A stretch of DNA of 64,000 nt, from contig NZ_OY762653.1 of NCBI RefSeq assembly GCF_963666195.1, positions 1,550,001 to 1,614,000 on the forward strand, given 5' to 3'. A program made the translations under genes and the position numbers. Origin of the DNA: Trichococcus shcherbakoviae (lineage in GTDB: Bacteria; Bacillota; Bacilli; Lactobacillales; Aerococcaceae). Under the pieces are notes generated by a model. It was not told where the DNA came from, did no database searches, and saw only the letters and a program-made list of their open reading frames with translations. Shown here one piece after another: positions 44,412-52,676 of the stretch (its first letter is position 1; every line of letters begins with the position of its first letter).

Positions 44412-45294
44412 GGGATTCACCTCCACCATATAGGGTCATGAATTTTTCCTCCAAATTCTGATTGCGGATTTCTATATCCTCCAAATCCAAGGATGACATA
44501 TCCGCCAAAATCTGATTCACGTTGTCCTTATACAACAACGAAACCACCCGGTCGGTCCTGGAAAGGACACGGTACCCTTTGGATTCGAAATCCTCCGTTA
44601 CGATGGCTGAACCGGTAAGCGTCACCACTTTCCCTGGTTGATATCCGGATGCCATATCTTCCACGGAAATGATTTTCCCTTCACGGATGAAGGCCGTACG
44701 CGTGCAGAATGCTTCCACTTCCGGCAGGTTATGCGTAGAAATGAAGATGGTCGCGCCTTCCTTGTTGTGGTAGTTCAGCTCTTCAAACAAACGATGCTGC
44801 ATCAAAGGATCCAGCCCATTAGTAGGTTCATCAAGTATCAAAAGTTCCGGGTTGAAGATCAAGCTGTTCACGATTGCGACTTTTTTCCGATTCCCCAACG
44901 ACAGGTCCTTCATTTTCTTTTTCGGCTCCAACGCGAATCGTTCTACGTAATAAGCCATCATTTCCTTTATGTTCTGGATATGGTGGAATTTCCCCGTCAT
45001 CATCAGAATCTCTTCCACAGTCAGATTGCTGTAATAATGCACATCGCTCGGGACGTACCCGATGATGCGTTTCAGGCTCTCGGAATCTTTCTGGGCATCC
45101 AATCCGAAAATTCTGGCACTTCCCTTGCTCGGCTTGATGAAATCAAGCAACAGCTTTATGGTTGTCGACTTTCCAGCTCCGTTCGGCCCGATGAATCCGA
45201 ACCTTTCACCTTGCTCCACTGTGAGTTGGACATTGTCCAAAGCTGCACGCTTGCGGTAAATTTTTGTCAAACCCTTCATTTCGATTGCTTCCAC
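44404..45294 (-). CDS. ABC transporter ATP-binding protein
   Basis: 296-residue exporter ATPase, BcrA/NatA-like: Walker A GPNGAGKSTT, signature region LSLGNRKKVAIVNSLI (LSLG replaces LSGG), Walker B LLILDEPTNGLD, H-loop STHNLPE. The C-terminal 80 residues form the accessory domain of this group. Operon of two genes with the ABC-2 permease, bracketed by the two copies of the structured element. Confidence 0.92.
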   Translation of the reverse strand: MEAIEMKGLTKIYRKRAALDNVQLTVEQGERFGFIGPNGAGKSTTIKLLLDFIKPSKGSARIFGLDAQKDSESLKRIIGYVPSDVHYYSNLTVEEILMMTGKFHHIQNIKEMMAYYVERFALEPKKKMKDLSLGNRKKVAIVNSLIFNPELLILDEPTNGLDPLMQHRLFEELNYHNKEGATIFISTHNLPEVEAFCTRTAFIREGKIISVEDMASGYQPGKVVTLTGSAIVTEDFESKGYRVLSRTDRVVSLLYKDNVNQILADMSSLDLEDIEIRNQNLEEKFMTLYGGGESHE

Positions 45295-45390
45295 GGTGAT
45301 CCCTCCTCTGAAGAACTTTACATATACCCATTATACGTTTTCTCGGCTGAAGTTTACAGCAACAGCAGGATTTTTCTTCCCTGAACGACA

Positions 45391-45425
45391 CAAAAGACCG
45401 AGACAAATTTGTCTCGGCCTTTTGG
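45391..45425. terminator. Bidirectional terminator downstream of glnRA
   Basis: AAAAGaCCGAGACAAA / TTTGTCTCGGcCTTTT, with a single A-C mismatch on the plus strand that becomes a G-U wobble on the minus strand. Confidence 0.8.
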
Positions 45426-45435
45426 GGAAGTGCGT

Positions 45436-45625
45436 GAATCATCACGCTCTTTTAACGTGTTCTGATTTGCAGGGGATTCCGCAAATCATCGCACCCTCTC
45501 TAAACGTGTTCTGAATCCCAGAAATCTCCGTCTAAGCTGATAGCCACATCGCGACCAAAACCGGGTCGCGTTGTGGCTATCCTCTTAGTACTCGATTCCT
45601 AAACGGGATTCATCGCACTCTCTTA
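45436..45625 (-). repeat. Structured element, copy B, beginning on the glnA stop codon
   Basis: On the minus strand the glnA TAA runs into TAAGAGAGTGCGATGAATC, matching the start of copy A. Further matches: GAGTACTAAG, a tip stem GATAGCCACA...TGTGGCTATC (45539-45582) with GCGACC/GGTCGC inside, then CTTAGACGGA and CAGAACACGTTTAGAG. A second, shortened unit (GATGATTTGCGGAATCCCCT GCAAATCA) follows to about 45436. Tip stem differs in sequence from copy A but keeps pairing. Confidence 0.75.
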
Positions 45626-46957
45626 GTACATGTTTAAGTATTGTTCTCTTTCCCACTCTGTTACTTGTTGGATGTAAGACATTACTTCGATTTCTTTTGA
45701 TTCGATGAAGTTGTTGCTGATATGGTCGCCTAATGCTTCAACCAACAATTGGTCTTTAGAGAACTCTCCAAGAGCTTCATGCAACGATGTAGGCAAATCC
45801 AAAATTCCATTTTCGTAACGGTCTTCAGCTGACATTTGGTAGATGTTGCGGTTGATTGGAGCTGGAGCTTCCAATTTGTTCTTCACGCCATCAAGACCTG
45901 CAGCCAATAAAGTAGCTAAAGCCAAGTATGGGTTAGCAGCTGGGTCAACGCTACGCAATTCAACACGAGTGGACATGCCGCGTGATTCTGGGATACGGAT
46001 CAGCGGTGAACGGTTTTTTCCGCTCCATGCGATGTATACTGGCGCTTCGTAGCCAGGTACCAAACGTTTGTATGAGTTAACGATCGGGTTGCAGACAGCT
46101 GTGTATCCGCGCGCATGTTTGATCAGACCAGCGATGAATTGGTAAGCTGTTTCGCTTAATTGACGTTCATCTTCTTTATCGTAGAAAGCATTGCCGTTTT
46201 CGTTGAACAATGACATATTGAAATGCATACCGGAACCATTGATGCCGAATACTGGTTTAGGCATGAATGTTGCATGCAAACCGTGTTTGCGGGCAACTGT
46301 TTTGACGATCAATTTGAAAGTTTGGATGTTGTCGCAAGCTTCAACAGCATTTGCGTATTTCCAATCGATTTCGTGTTGTCCTGGAGCAACTTCGTGGTGG
46401 CTTGCTTCAATTTCAAAGCCCAAAGCTTCCAATTCCAATACGATATCACGACGGCAGTTTTCGCCCAAGTCAGTAGGAGCCAAGTCGAAGTATCCACCTT
46501 GATCGTTCAATTTCAATGTAGGTTGACCTTTTTCATCTAATTTGAACAGGAAGAATTCAGGTTCAGGTCCTAAGTTGAATTCAGTGAAACCTAATTCTTT
46601 CATTTCTTTAAGAGAACGCTTCAAGTTGTTACGTGGATCTCCTGCAAATGGTGTGCCATCAGGCATGTAGATATCACAAATCAATCGAGCTACTTTGCCT
46701 TGTTCAGTGCCCCATGGGAATACTAACCATGTATTAAAATCTGGGTACAAGTACATATCGCTTTCTTCGATACGCACGAAACCTTCGATGGAAGAACCGT
46801 CGAACATCATTTTGTTGTCTAATACTTTTTCTAACTGGCTGATAGGAACTTCCACGTTTTTGATTGTTCCTAAGATGTCAGTGAACATTAAGCGTAGGTA
46901 ACGGACGTTATCATTCTTTGCTGATGCGATGATTTCTTCTCTAGTAAATTTTGGCAT
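45623..46957 (-). CDS. glnA: Glutamine synthetase, type I
   Basis: 444-residue GS-I-alpha enzyme making glutamine from glutamate, ammonia and [19 protein letters not shown] start chosen because AAGGAGAGGG stands just upstream; the frame is open 44 codons further back through the glnR-glnA gap. [21 protein letters not shown] and the NRSPLIRIP active-site regions are complete, and Arg62 in GFVRIEESD marks the feedback-inhibited Firmicutes type that signals to GlnR. Second gene of the glnRA operon. Confidence 0.96.
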   Translation of the reverse strand: MPKFTREEIIASAKNDNVRYLRLMFTDILGTIKNVEVPISQLEKVLDNKMMFDGSSIEGFVRIEESDMYLYPDFNTWLVFPWGTEQGKVARLICDIYMPDGTPFAGDPRNNLKRSLKEMKELGFTEFNLGPEPEFFLFKLDEKGQPTLKLNDQGGYFDLAPTDLGENCRRDIVLELEALGFEIEASHHEVAPGQHEIDWKYANAVEACDNIQTFKLIVKTVARKHGLHATFMPKPVFGINGSGMHFNMSLFNENGNAFYDKEDERQLSETAYQFIAGLIKHARGYTAVCNPIVNSYKRLVPGYEAPVYIAWSGKNRSPLIRIPESRGMSTRVELRSVDPAANPYLALATLLAAGLDGVKNKLEAPAPINRNIYQMSAEDRYENGILDLPTSLHEALGEFSKDQLLVEALGDHISNNFIESKEIEVMSYIQQVTEWEREQYLNMY

Positions 46958-47003
46958 TTGTATTCCCTCTCCTTGACTATGCTTTGTGTATTTTTTTGTT
47001 TTT

Positions 47004-47393
47004 TTATAATCTTCCCCAAGGTTTATTTGAATCCCCAGGGTTAAATCCACTTGCGTTAAGAATTTCTTTGTAGAGGATGCGACGGACATCTTCGTCTGTC
47101 AAGTTTTTGTGCTTGTTTTCAAGCTCCTCTTCTTGCTGCTTCTTCAGCCTTTCGGTACTGTACATCCGCTTGATTGCAGTGATGTTCAACCCTTCAGCCA
47201 AATAGTCTTTGACTTCCAGCAACCGATCGACGTCGTTCAATGAAAACATCCGGCGATTGGTGTCTGTCCGCTTAGGATGAACGAGGTCTTGCTCTTCGTA
47301 ATAGCGAATCTGTCTTGCTGTCAGATCCGTAAGCTGCATGACTGTTCCGATGGTAAAAACAGCCATCGAACGTCGTAGCTCTTTTTCTTTCAT
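47004..47393 (-). CDS. glnR: Nitrogen-metabolism repressor GlnR
   Basis: 129-residue MerR-type regulator: winged helix [45 protein letters not shown], dimer helix, and a C-terminal tail ([18 protein letters not shown]) that in homologues senses feedback-inhibited GlnA. GGAGGGG precedes the ATG. Represses glnRA and probably amt; exact GlnR boxes are visible at both. Confidence 0.94.
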   Translation of the reverse strand: MKEKELRRSMAVFTIGTVMQLTDLTARQIRYYEEQDLVHPKRTDTNRRMFSLNDVDRLLEVKDYLAEGLNITAIKRMYSTERLKKQQEEELENKHKNLTDEDVRRILYKEILNASGFNPGDSNKPWGRL

Positions 47394-47539
47394 ACCAACC
47401 CCTCCATCGAAGCTTCTGAGTTGAGTGAACCACAGATGTATCCTTTTTCTTCAGGAGTTAACGCCTGTTGAGAAAAAGGTAATTCTTTTCAGCAATTAAT
47501 CGTATTTCCTAACAACTAATTGAGTGATTTAATACAACA

Positions 47540-47603
47540 AGAATACTCCAAATTCTCATGCAAGTCAACGCTACCTTAACATCGCATGTAACATTTTCTT
47601 ACA
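47540..47603 (-). promoter_or_regulatory. glnRA promoter and GlnR box
   Basis: On the minus strand: GlnR box TGTAAGAAAATGTTACA (47587-47603, exact TGTNA-N7-TNACA), then TTGACT (47563-47568), 17 bp, TATTCT (47540-47545). The leader to glnR is about 140 bp. No gene in 47394-47820. Confidence 0.85.
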
Positions 47604-47750
47604 TGTATATAAACCCTTGTCAGAATAACATTTGAAAGGCATTTCATCTCCCCTTGATAGGCCAATTTCCTCGCATGGAAACAAAAAAAAGAGCCCTTAA
47701 TGAAAAAAATATTAAAAAAAAATGTGAATGGCCGGCTGAAGCGATGACTA

Positions 47751-47779
47751 AAAAAGGCCGGAACATAAGTCCCGGCCTC
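47751..47779 (-). terminator. Terminator of kup
   Basis: AGGCCGGGA / TTCCGGCCT stem with six T on the minus strand, 42 bp past the kup stop codon. Confidence 0.8.
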
Positions 47780-47820
47780 CACATCTATTATTCCCATCAA
47801 AAAGCAGTGCCCCATGATGC

Positions 47821-49821
47821 CTATTCCACTCGGGTAAGCCGGCTGGCCTCCCTTGCCTTCAGGAACAGGGGAACCTGTTCAATGACCAGGTTTGTATTTT
47901 CCAACCCAAACCATCTTGCGGGAGATCCTGTCCACGCCTTGATGTTATATTTCAAACTCAAGATGAAGCGGCTGAAAACAGAAAGATCGCTTTCTGGCGA
48001 AATGGCCTTGCGGACCAACACAAAGCAGAAGTCGCCGATTTCTTTGTCGTGATAGATTGTGTATGTCTGCTTTTGGGGTTTGATCCTTCCCTCTTCCATC
48101 ATCTCCTGGATGATTTGGCGCAAGTATACATTGATCCGTTGCTCAATTTTGAAACCCAAACGCAACTGCACTTTGAAGCAGAAGTCTGTACCATAGTCCT
48201 CCACCTTATATTCCTGTGTGTACGGTTCGTCGGTGACGGCTACGTTGATGAACCAATACACGTCGGCGCGCTTCGGCCGCTTATCCAATATGGAGTAGAG
48301 AATGTCCCGATCAACAGATTCTGCATTTTGATTGCTCGTCAGGAAGACCAGGTTATTCGCATATACAGGCAAGGAATCATCTTCCTTCAGTTTTTTGAAT
48401 TGGCCGATGAAGTCCGTCATCGGGTATTCCAATCGCTGCAATGATTCAATCTTACTTCCTTTATGCCAGACGAACATGATGGCGAAAAGAATGGCGCCCA
48501 TAAGGATCGCGACATAGCCGCCATGGAAGAATTTGGTTGCGCTGGAGATGAAGAAGGTCGCCTCCAATGTGCCGAAGAACACGAACATGATCAGAGAAAC
48601 GATGATATTGAAATTCTTCAAGCGCAGAAATTCGAACAGCAGCATCGTCGTCATCAGCATCGTGATGGTAATCGCCAGACCGTAGGCAGCTTCCATCCGG
48701 ATCGATGTCTTGAAGTAAAAGACAACCCCCATACATGACAACCAAAGAATGTTGTTCACCAAAGGGATGTACATTTGTCCCTTAGTTTGGGAAGGGTATT
48801 GGATTTTCAGATGCGGCAACAGATTCAGGCTGATCGCCTCCGAAACAAGCGTGTAGGACCCGGTAATGAGTGCCTGCGAAGCGATGATTGCGGCGAGGGT
48901 ACTCAACAGAACCGCAAAGAAACGCAATCCGCCCGGCAGCATTTCAAAAAATGGATTGAAATCTTCAATATGGTAGAGCGCAACGTTTGATTTGGCTTGC
49001 ATCAACCAAGCCCCTTGGCCGAGATAATTCAACAGCAAGGAAGCCTTTACAAAGGGCCAACTACCGTAGATATTCTTCTTGCCGACATGCCCCATATCCG
49101 AGTACAAGGCTTCCGCTCCGGTCGTAGCCAAGAAAATGCTGCCCAAAATCATAAAGCCGGCGTGATTCTGCTCGCTCAGGAGCAGTTCGATACCGCGCAT
49201 CGGATTGAAGGCAAGCAGTACAGTCGGATTGCTGAGCACTTGCCATAGCCCAAATCCGCCGATAAAGGCAAACCAAAAAGCCATGATGGGTCCAAATGCT
49301 TTCCCTATCGTTTTCGTTCCGAGGCGTTGGATCATGAATAAAGCCGAGATGATCGTCATCGTTATCGCCAATATTTTTCCTTGTCCCTCGCCTAGAAAGC
49401 CTTCGAAGAACGGGATGCTGCGCAAGCCTTCGACAGCCGTCGTGACCGTTACTGCAGGGGTCAAAATACCATCAGCCAGCAAGGCCGCCCCGCCCACCAT
49501 AGCCGGAATAATCAGCCATTTTGCGCGTTTATGGACGAGTGTATAAAGCGAGAAAATACCGCCTTCTCCATGGTTATCAGCCTGCATCGCGATAAGCACA
49601 TATTTGATTGACGTAATCAGCGTGACCGTCCAGATCACCAAGGATAGCGCACCTGTGATAAATGAATCCGACAATGATTCGAGCCCGCCGTTCCCTTCTA
49701 CAATAGCTTTCATGACATAGAGCGGTGAGGTACCGATATCCCCATAAACGACACCCAGCGCCACAACAACCGCAGCCATGCTCAGGGGAATCTGCGGATG
49801 CCTTTCTTTCTGCGTTTCCAA
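47821..49821 (-). CDS. kup: Potassium uptake protein Kup
   Basis: 666-residue KUP/HAK/KT permease that imports potassium with protons. Twelve hydrophobic segments from VVVALGVVYGDIGTSPLYVMKA (the family's GDIGTSPLY signature) to about residue 455, then a cytoplasmic tail of about 210 residues. TTG start at 49821 after GGAGGA. A good promoter lies about 50-80 bp upstream; no c-di-AMP riboswitch fits in the short leader. Confidence 0.95.
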   Translation of the reverse strand: METQKERHPQIPLSMAAVVVALGVVYGDIGTSPLYVMKAIVEGNGGLESLSDSFITGALSLVIWTVTLITSIKYVLIAMQADNHGEGGIFSLYTLVHKRAKWLIIPAMVGGAALLADGILTPAVTVTTAVEGLRSIPFFEGFLGEGQGKILAITMTIISALFMIQRLGTKTIGKAFGPIMAFWFAFIGGFGLWQVLSNPTVLLAFNPMRGIELLLSEQNHAGFMILGSIFLATTGAEALYSDMGHVGKKNIYGSWPFVKASLLLNYLGQGAWLMQAKSNVALYHIEDFNPFFEMLPGGLRFFAVLLSTLAAIIASQALITGSYTLVSEAISLNLLPHLKIQYPSQTKGQMYIPLVNNILWLSCMGVVFYFKTSIRMEAAYGLAITITMLMTTMLLFEFLRLKNFNIIVSLIMFVFFGTLEATFFISSATKFFHGGYVAILMGAILFAIMFVWHKGSKIESLQRLEYPMTDFIGQFKKLKEDDSLPVYANNLVFLTSNQNAESVDRDILYSILDKRPKRADVYWFINVAVTDEPYTQEYKVEDYGTDFCFKVQLRLGFKIEQRINVYLRQIIQEMMEEGRIKPQKQTYTIYHDKEIGDFCFVLVRKAISPESDLSVFSRFILSLKYNIKAWTGSPARWFGLENTNLVIEQVPLFLKAREASRLTRVE

Positions 49822-49873
49822 TCTATTTTTCCTCCAATGTCCTAGATATCTTTTTTATTTTAAAAACTACCTA

Positions 49874-49901
49874 ATTATAGCTTTTTTTCAAGGGCCGTCA
49901 A
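49874..49901 (-). promoter_or_regulatory. Sigma-A promoter of kup
   Basis: Minus strand TTGACG (49896-49901), 16-bp spacer, TATAAT (49874-49879). Confidence 0.75.
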
Positions 49902-49946
49902 GCGCTTTCCGAAAGATCAGTCTGCAGTTCTTATCGGTGTCCCCAA

Positions 49947-51401
49947 TCAGGTGAAAAGCCCGGCCATCTCCAATACCGACGCGATGTCCAATAGCCACTC
50001 CTCTTTCCCTTTCGGGGCCGTGAACTGAACCCCCAAAGGCAACCCGGCAGCCGTGCGGTGCACCGGCAGGCTGATGGCAGGCTGCCCCGTCAAATTCGCT
50101 TGCTGCGTAAACGGGGTCACGCCCAAGCTCTCTTCAAACATGGTCCAGACAATTTCTTTCCTGTCCGCAGCCGACAGCAGATCCGATCTGCGCATCCGCT
50201 CCTTCAGTTCTTCGCTTTGGAAAGAGTGATCGATCAGAGGAGCACTCGCTGCTGTAGTCGGCTGCAGCAGCAGATCATAATTTTCATGGAACCGATCCAT
50301 CGTGGCTGCCGCTTGGTCCCAGAGGCTCAATGCCAACGAGTAGTCGCCTCCGGAGATTGTCCGGCCGTACTGGTAGAGGGACCATGAAACCAACTCCATG
50401 TCGTCGGCGGTCAACGGGCGTCCGAGTTTCGCGGCAAAACCTCTCAGCATGGCGTCCGTTTCGGCTCCGTTCATTGCATAGTAGGCCTCCATCAAAAGGA
50501 TGCCGTCGATGTCGGGCGTTTTTTCTTCCACCTCGTATCCCAACTCTTCCAGCGCTGCCACAGTTTGAAGTACAGCCCGTTTCGCCTCCTCGCTGACGAC
50601 GGACTTCACCGGCGATTCCAATGAATAGGCGATCCGGAAATTGCGCCGCTTTCCGGATTGAAGTTCCTGGAAATGGCTCCCCGGAAATAGTGGTGTCTGG
50701 AACGGCGCTGCCGCTTGGACAGTCTGCAAAGCATCCAGCATCATCGCTGTATCCCTTACCGTCTTCGTCAAGGCGAAGCTGATTGATGCGCCTTGCCAGC
50801 CGCGATAAGATCCCGGACCCACTGGTGTCCGCCCCCTTGTCGGTTTCAACCCCACCAAGCCCGTGAAGGATGCCGGAATCCGGATCGAGCCGCCGCCGTC
50901 GCTGGCGGTGGCGATGGCTACCATCCCCGATGCGACAGCCGCTGCCGCACCGCCGCTGGACCCTCCAGGAGAATGGTTCCGATTGAAAGGGTTTCTGGCA
51001 GGACCATGTATGACGGCATCCGTGATGTTCTTGAACCCGAATTCGGGTGTGCTCGTCTGGCCGATGACGATGAAACCGGCCCTCTCAACCGCTTCGACAA
51101 AATGACTGGTGCGGGGAGCGACGTAATCCTTCAGCAACCGCGAGCCTGATGTCGCCGGCTCCCCGGCGAGGTCCTGGCCCAAATCCTTGATCAGGATCGG
51201 CACACCGCCGAATAACGTGTTTCTGAAGTCCCTTGTTCTGGCTTCATGCAGCGCTTTTTCTCTACGCGTATGCACGACGGCATTGCAGCCGGGATTCTCT
51301 TCATCTATCTTTTTGAAGGCATCCGCAACCAATTCTTCAGGGGATGCTTTTTTCATTTTTAAAAGCCCAGTATAATACAGGGCATCTTTCTGGCGATCCA
51401 T
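49947..51401 (-). CDS. Amidase-signature-family hydrolase
   Basis: 484-residue amidase with the Ser-cisSer-Lys triad: Lys in PILIKDLGQD, cis-Ser in HSPGGSSGGAAAAVASG (GGSSGG) and nucleophile Ser in GGGSIRIPASF. Not GatA, because no gatC/gatB neighbours exist. ATG at 51401 follows AAGGAGG; the frame opens eight codons earlier. Hydrolyses an amide of unknown identity; 6-aminohexanoate-cyclic-dimer-hydrolase-like sequences are close in pattern. Monocistronic. Confidence 0.9.
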   Translation of the reverse strand: MDRQKDALYYTGLLKMKKASPEELVADAFKKIDEENPGCNAVVHTRREKALHEARTRDFRNTLFGGVPILIKDLGQDLAGEPATSGSRLLKDYVAPRTSHFVEAVERAGFIVIGQTSTPEFGFKNITDAVIHGPARNPFNRNHSPGGSSGGAAAAVASGMVAIATASDGGGSIRIPASFTGLVGLKPTRGRTPVGPGSYRGWQGASISFALTKTVRDTAMMLDALQTVQAAAPFQTPLFPGSHFQELQSGKRRNFRIAYSLESPVKSVVSEEAKRAVLQTVAALEELGYEVEEKTPDIDGILLMEAYYAMNGAETDAMLRGFAAKLGRPLTADDMELVSWSLYQYGRTISGGDYSLALSLWDQAAATMDRFHENYDLLLQPTTAASAPLIDHSFQSEELKERMRRSDLLSAADRKEIVWTMFEESLGVTPFTQQANLTGQPAISLPVHRTAAGLPLGVQFTAPKGKEEWLLDIASVLEMAGLFT

Positions 51402-51555
51402 AATAAGCCTCCTTCTCGTTCTCACAATTTCATATTTCCTTCAATTGTAGGTTGCTCGCCAAAAAAAGGCAACAGTTTGCCCGGGCAAGTGCCGCATCGT
51501 TCATGATTCCGTCACCATTCCGTAGGCTGATGACAGTATTATTAAATCGTTTTTA

Positions 51556-51584
51556 ATGACAACCAAACTGAAATATAGTAGAAT
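51556..51584 (+). promoter_or_regulatory. Probable promoter of the cation diffusion facilitator
   Basis: ATGACA (51556-51561), 17 bp, TAGAAT (51579-51584). Confidence 0.5.
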
Positions 51585-51662
51585 CCTTCTATTGTACCAA
51601 TTTTAGGAAGTACGCAAAAACAGGCAGGTCAGATGAATTCATAGGAAATGGAGCAGGACACG

Positions 51663-52535
51663 ATGAACGAAAGATATAAGGACTTACAATTGGCGGAACA
51701 GGGCGCACGACTCAGCATGGTTGCCTATGTCACTCTCTCTTTCGCAAAACTTTTCATCGGGAATGCCTTCGGATCGGCCTCTCTGAGTGCCGATGGGCTG
51801 AACAATTTCACGGACGTCATCTCCACGGTCGCTGTCATGATTGGCTTACGGATCGCCCGCCGACCGGCTGATGAGGATCATCCTTATGGCCATTGGAAAG
51901 CCGAGACGATAGCTAGCCTCTCCACTTCCTTCATTATGCTTTTGGTCGGCCTGCAGGTGCTCTTCTCAAGTTTTTCGAAACTGACCGGAGGAGAGTTCAC
52001 CACACCTGATATCGTATCCGGTGTTACCGCCCTGATTGCAGGGTTTATCATGATAGGTGTCTACATATTCAACAATCGACTCGCAAACCGCATCAACAGC
52101 ATCGGTTTGGCCGCTTCCGCAAAAGACAACCTGAGCGATGCCCTGACCAGTTTTGCGGCGGCAATCGCCATTTTCGGCTCCATCTTCGGTCTGTATTGGT
52201 TGGACGGCGTCATGGCTGTCATCGTAGGGGTCGTCATCATCAAAACGGCAATCGATATCTTCCGCGAGAGTGCTTTCTCCTTGTCCGATGGTTTCGAAAC
52301 GAATTATTTAACCGAATACCGACAAGCCATCCTCGACATTCCTGACGTCCAACAAGTGACGACCATAGCTGCGCGCAGCTATGGAGCAAATGTCTATGTT
52401 GATGTGACCATTCTGCTGGATGCGGAGCTGACAGTGCTGCGCAGCCATGAAATCACGGAAGAAGTCGAGGAGCGCTTGCGCAAGGCATTCAATGTTTTCG
52501 AAACAGATGTCCATGTAGAACCTCTAACACACTGA
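51663..52535 (+). CDS. Cation diffusion facilitator, MntE/YdfM-like
   Basis: 290-residue CDF metal/proton antiporter with six helices and a C-terminal ferredoxin-like domain (about 205-290). Metal-site motifs ADGLNNFTD in helix 2 and DNLSD in helix 5 are of the Mn/Fe-type subgroup rather than the HxxxD zinc type. ATG 51663 (MNERYKDLQLAEQG) is chosen for GGAGCAGGA; ATG 51648 is five codons earlier. Exports a divalent metal, likely manganese, by inference from motifs. Confidence 0.88.
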   Translation: MNERYKDLQLAEQGARLSMVAYVTLSFAKLFIGNAFGSASLSADGLNNFTDVISTVAVMIGLRIARRPADEDHPYGHWKAETIASLSTSFIMLLVGLQVLFSSFSKLTGGEFTTPDIVSGVTALIAGFIMIGVYIFNNRLANRINSIGLAASAKDNLSDALTSFAAAIAIFGSIFGLYWLDGVMAVIVGVVIIKTAIDIFRESAFSLSDGFETNYLTEYRQAILDIPDVQQVTTIAARSYGANVYVDVTILLDAELTVLRSHEITEEVEERLRKAFNVFETDVHVEPLTH

Positions 52536-52569
52536 TGTTACAAGTTTTATAGGCCGGGCATCATTTTGA

Positions 52570-52648
52570 TGGTATAATAACAGACGGATTTATACAGATT
52601 ATTTTGGCGGACGCAGCTGTCATCAAGATCTGTCCGTCTTTTTTTTTG
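52570..52648 (+). promoter_or_regulatory. Extended -10 promoter and attenuator-like leader before the permease
   Basis: TGGTATAAT (extended -10, 52570-52578) precedes a leader in which AGACGGA (52582-52588) and CAGAT can pair with ATCTG and TCCGTCT (52628-52639), or CGGAC (52608-52612) with GTCCG (52632-52636); about ten T follow. Either a plain terminator of the upstream gene or a regulated leader for the permease. Confidence 0.5.
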
Positions 52649-52676
52649 GAAAAAATACATTTATTGGGAGTGACTT

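Noticed and set aside
49822-49946. c-di-AMP (ydaO) riboswitch before kup
   Set aside because: The promoter lies at 49874-49901, leaving a leader of roughly 50 bases, too short for that riboswitch.
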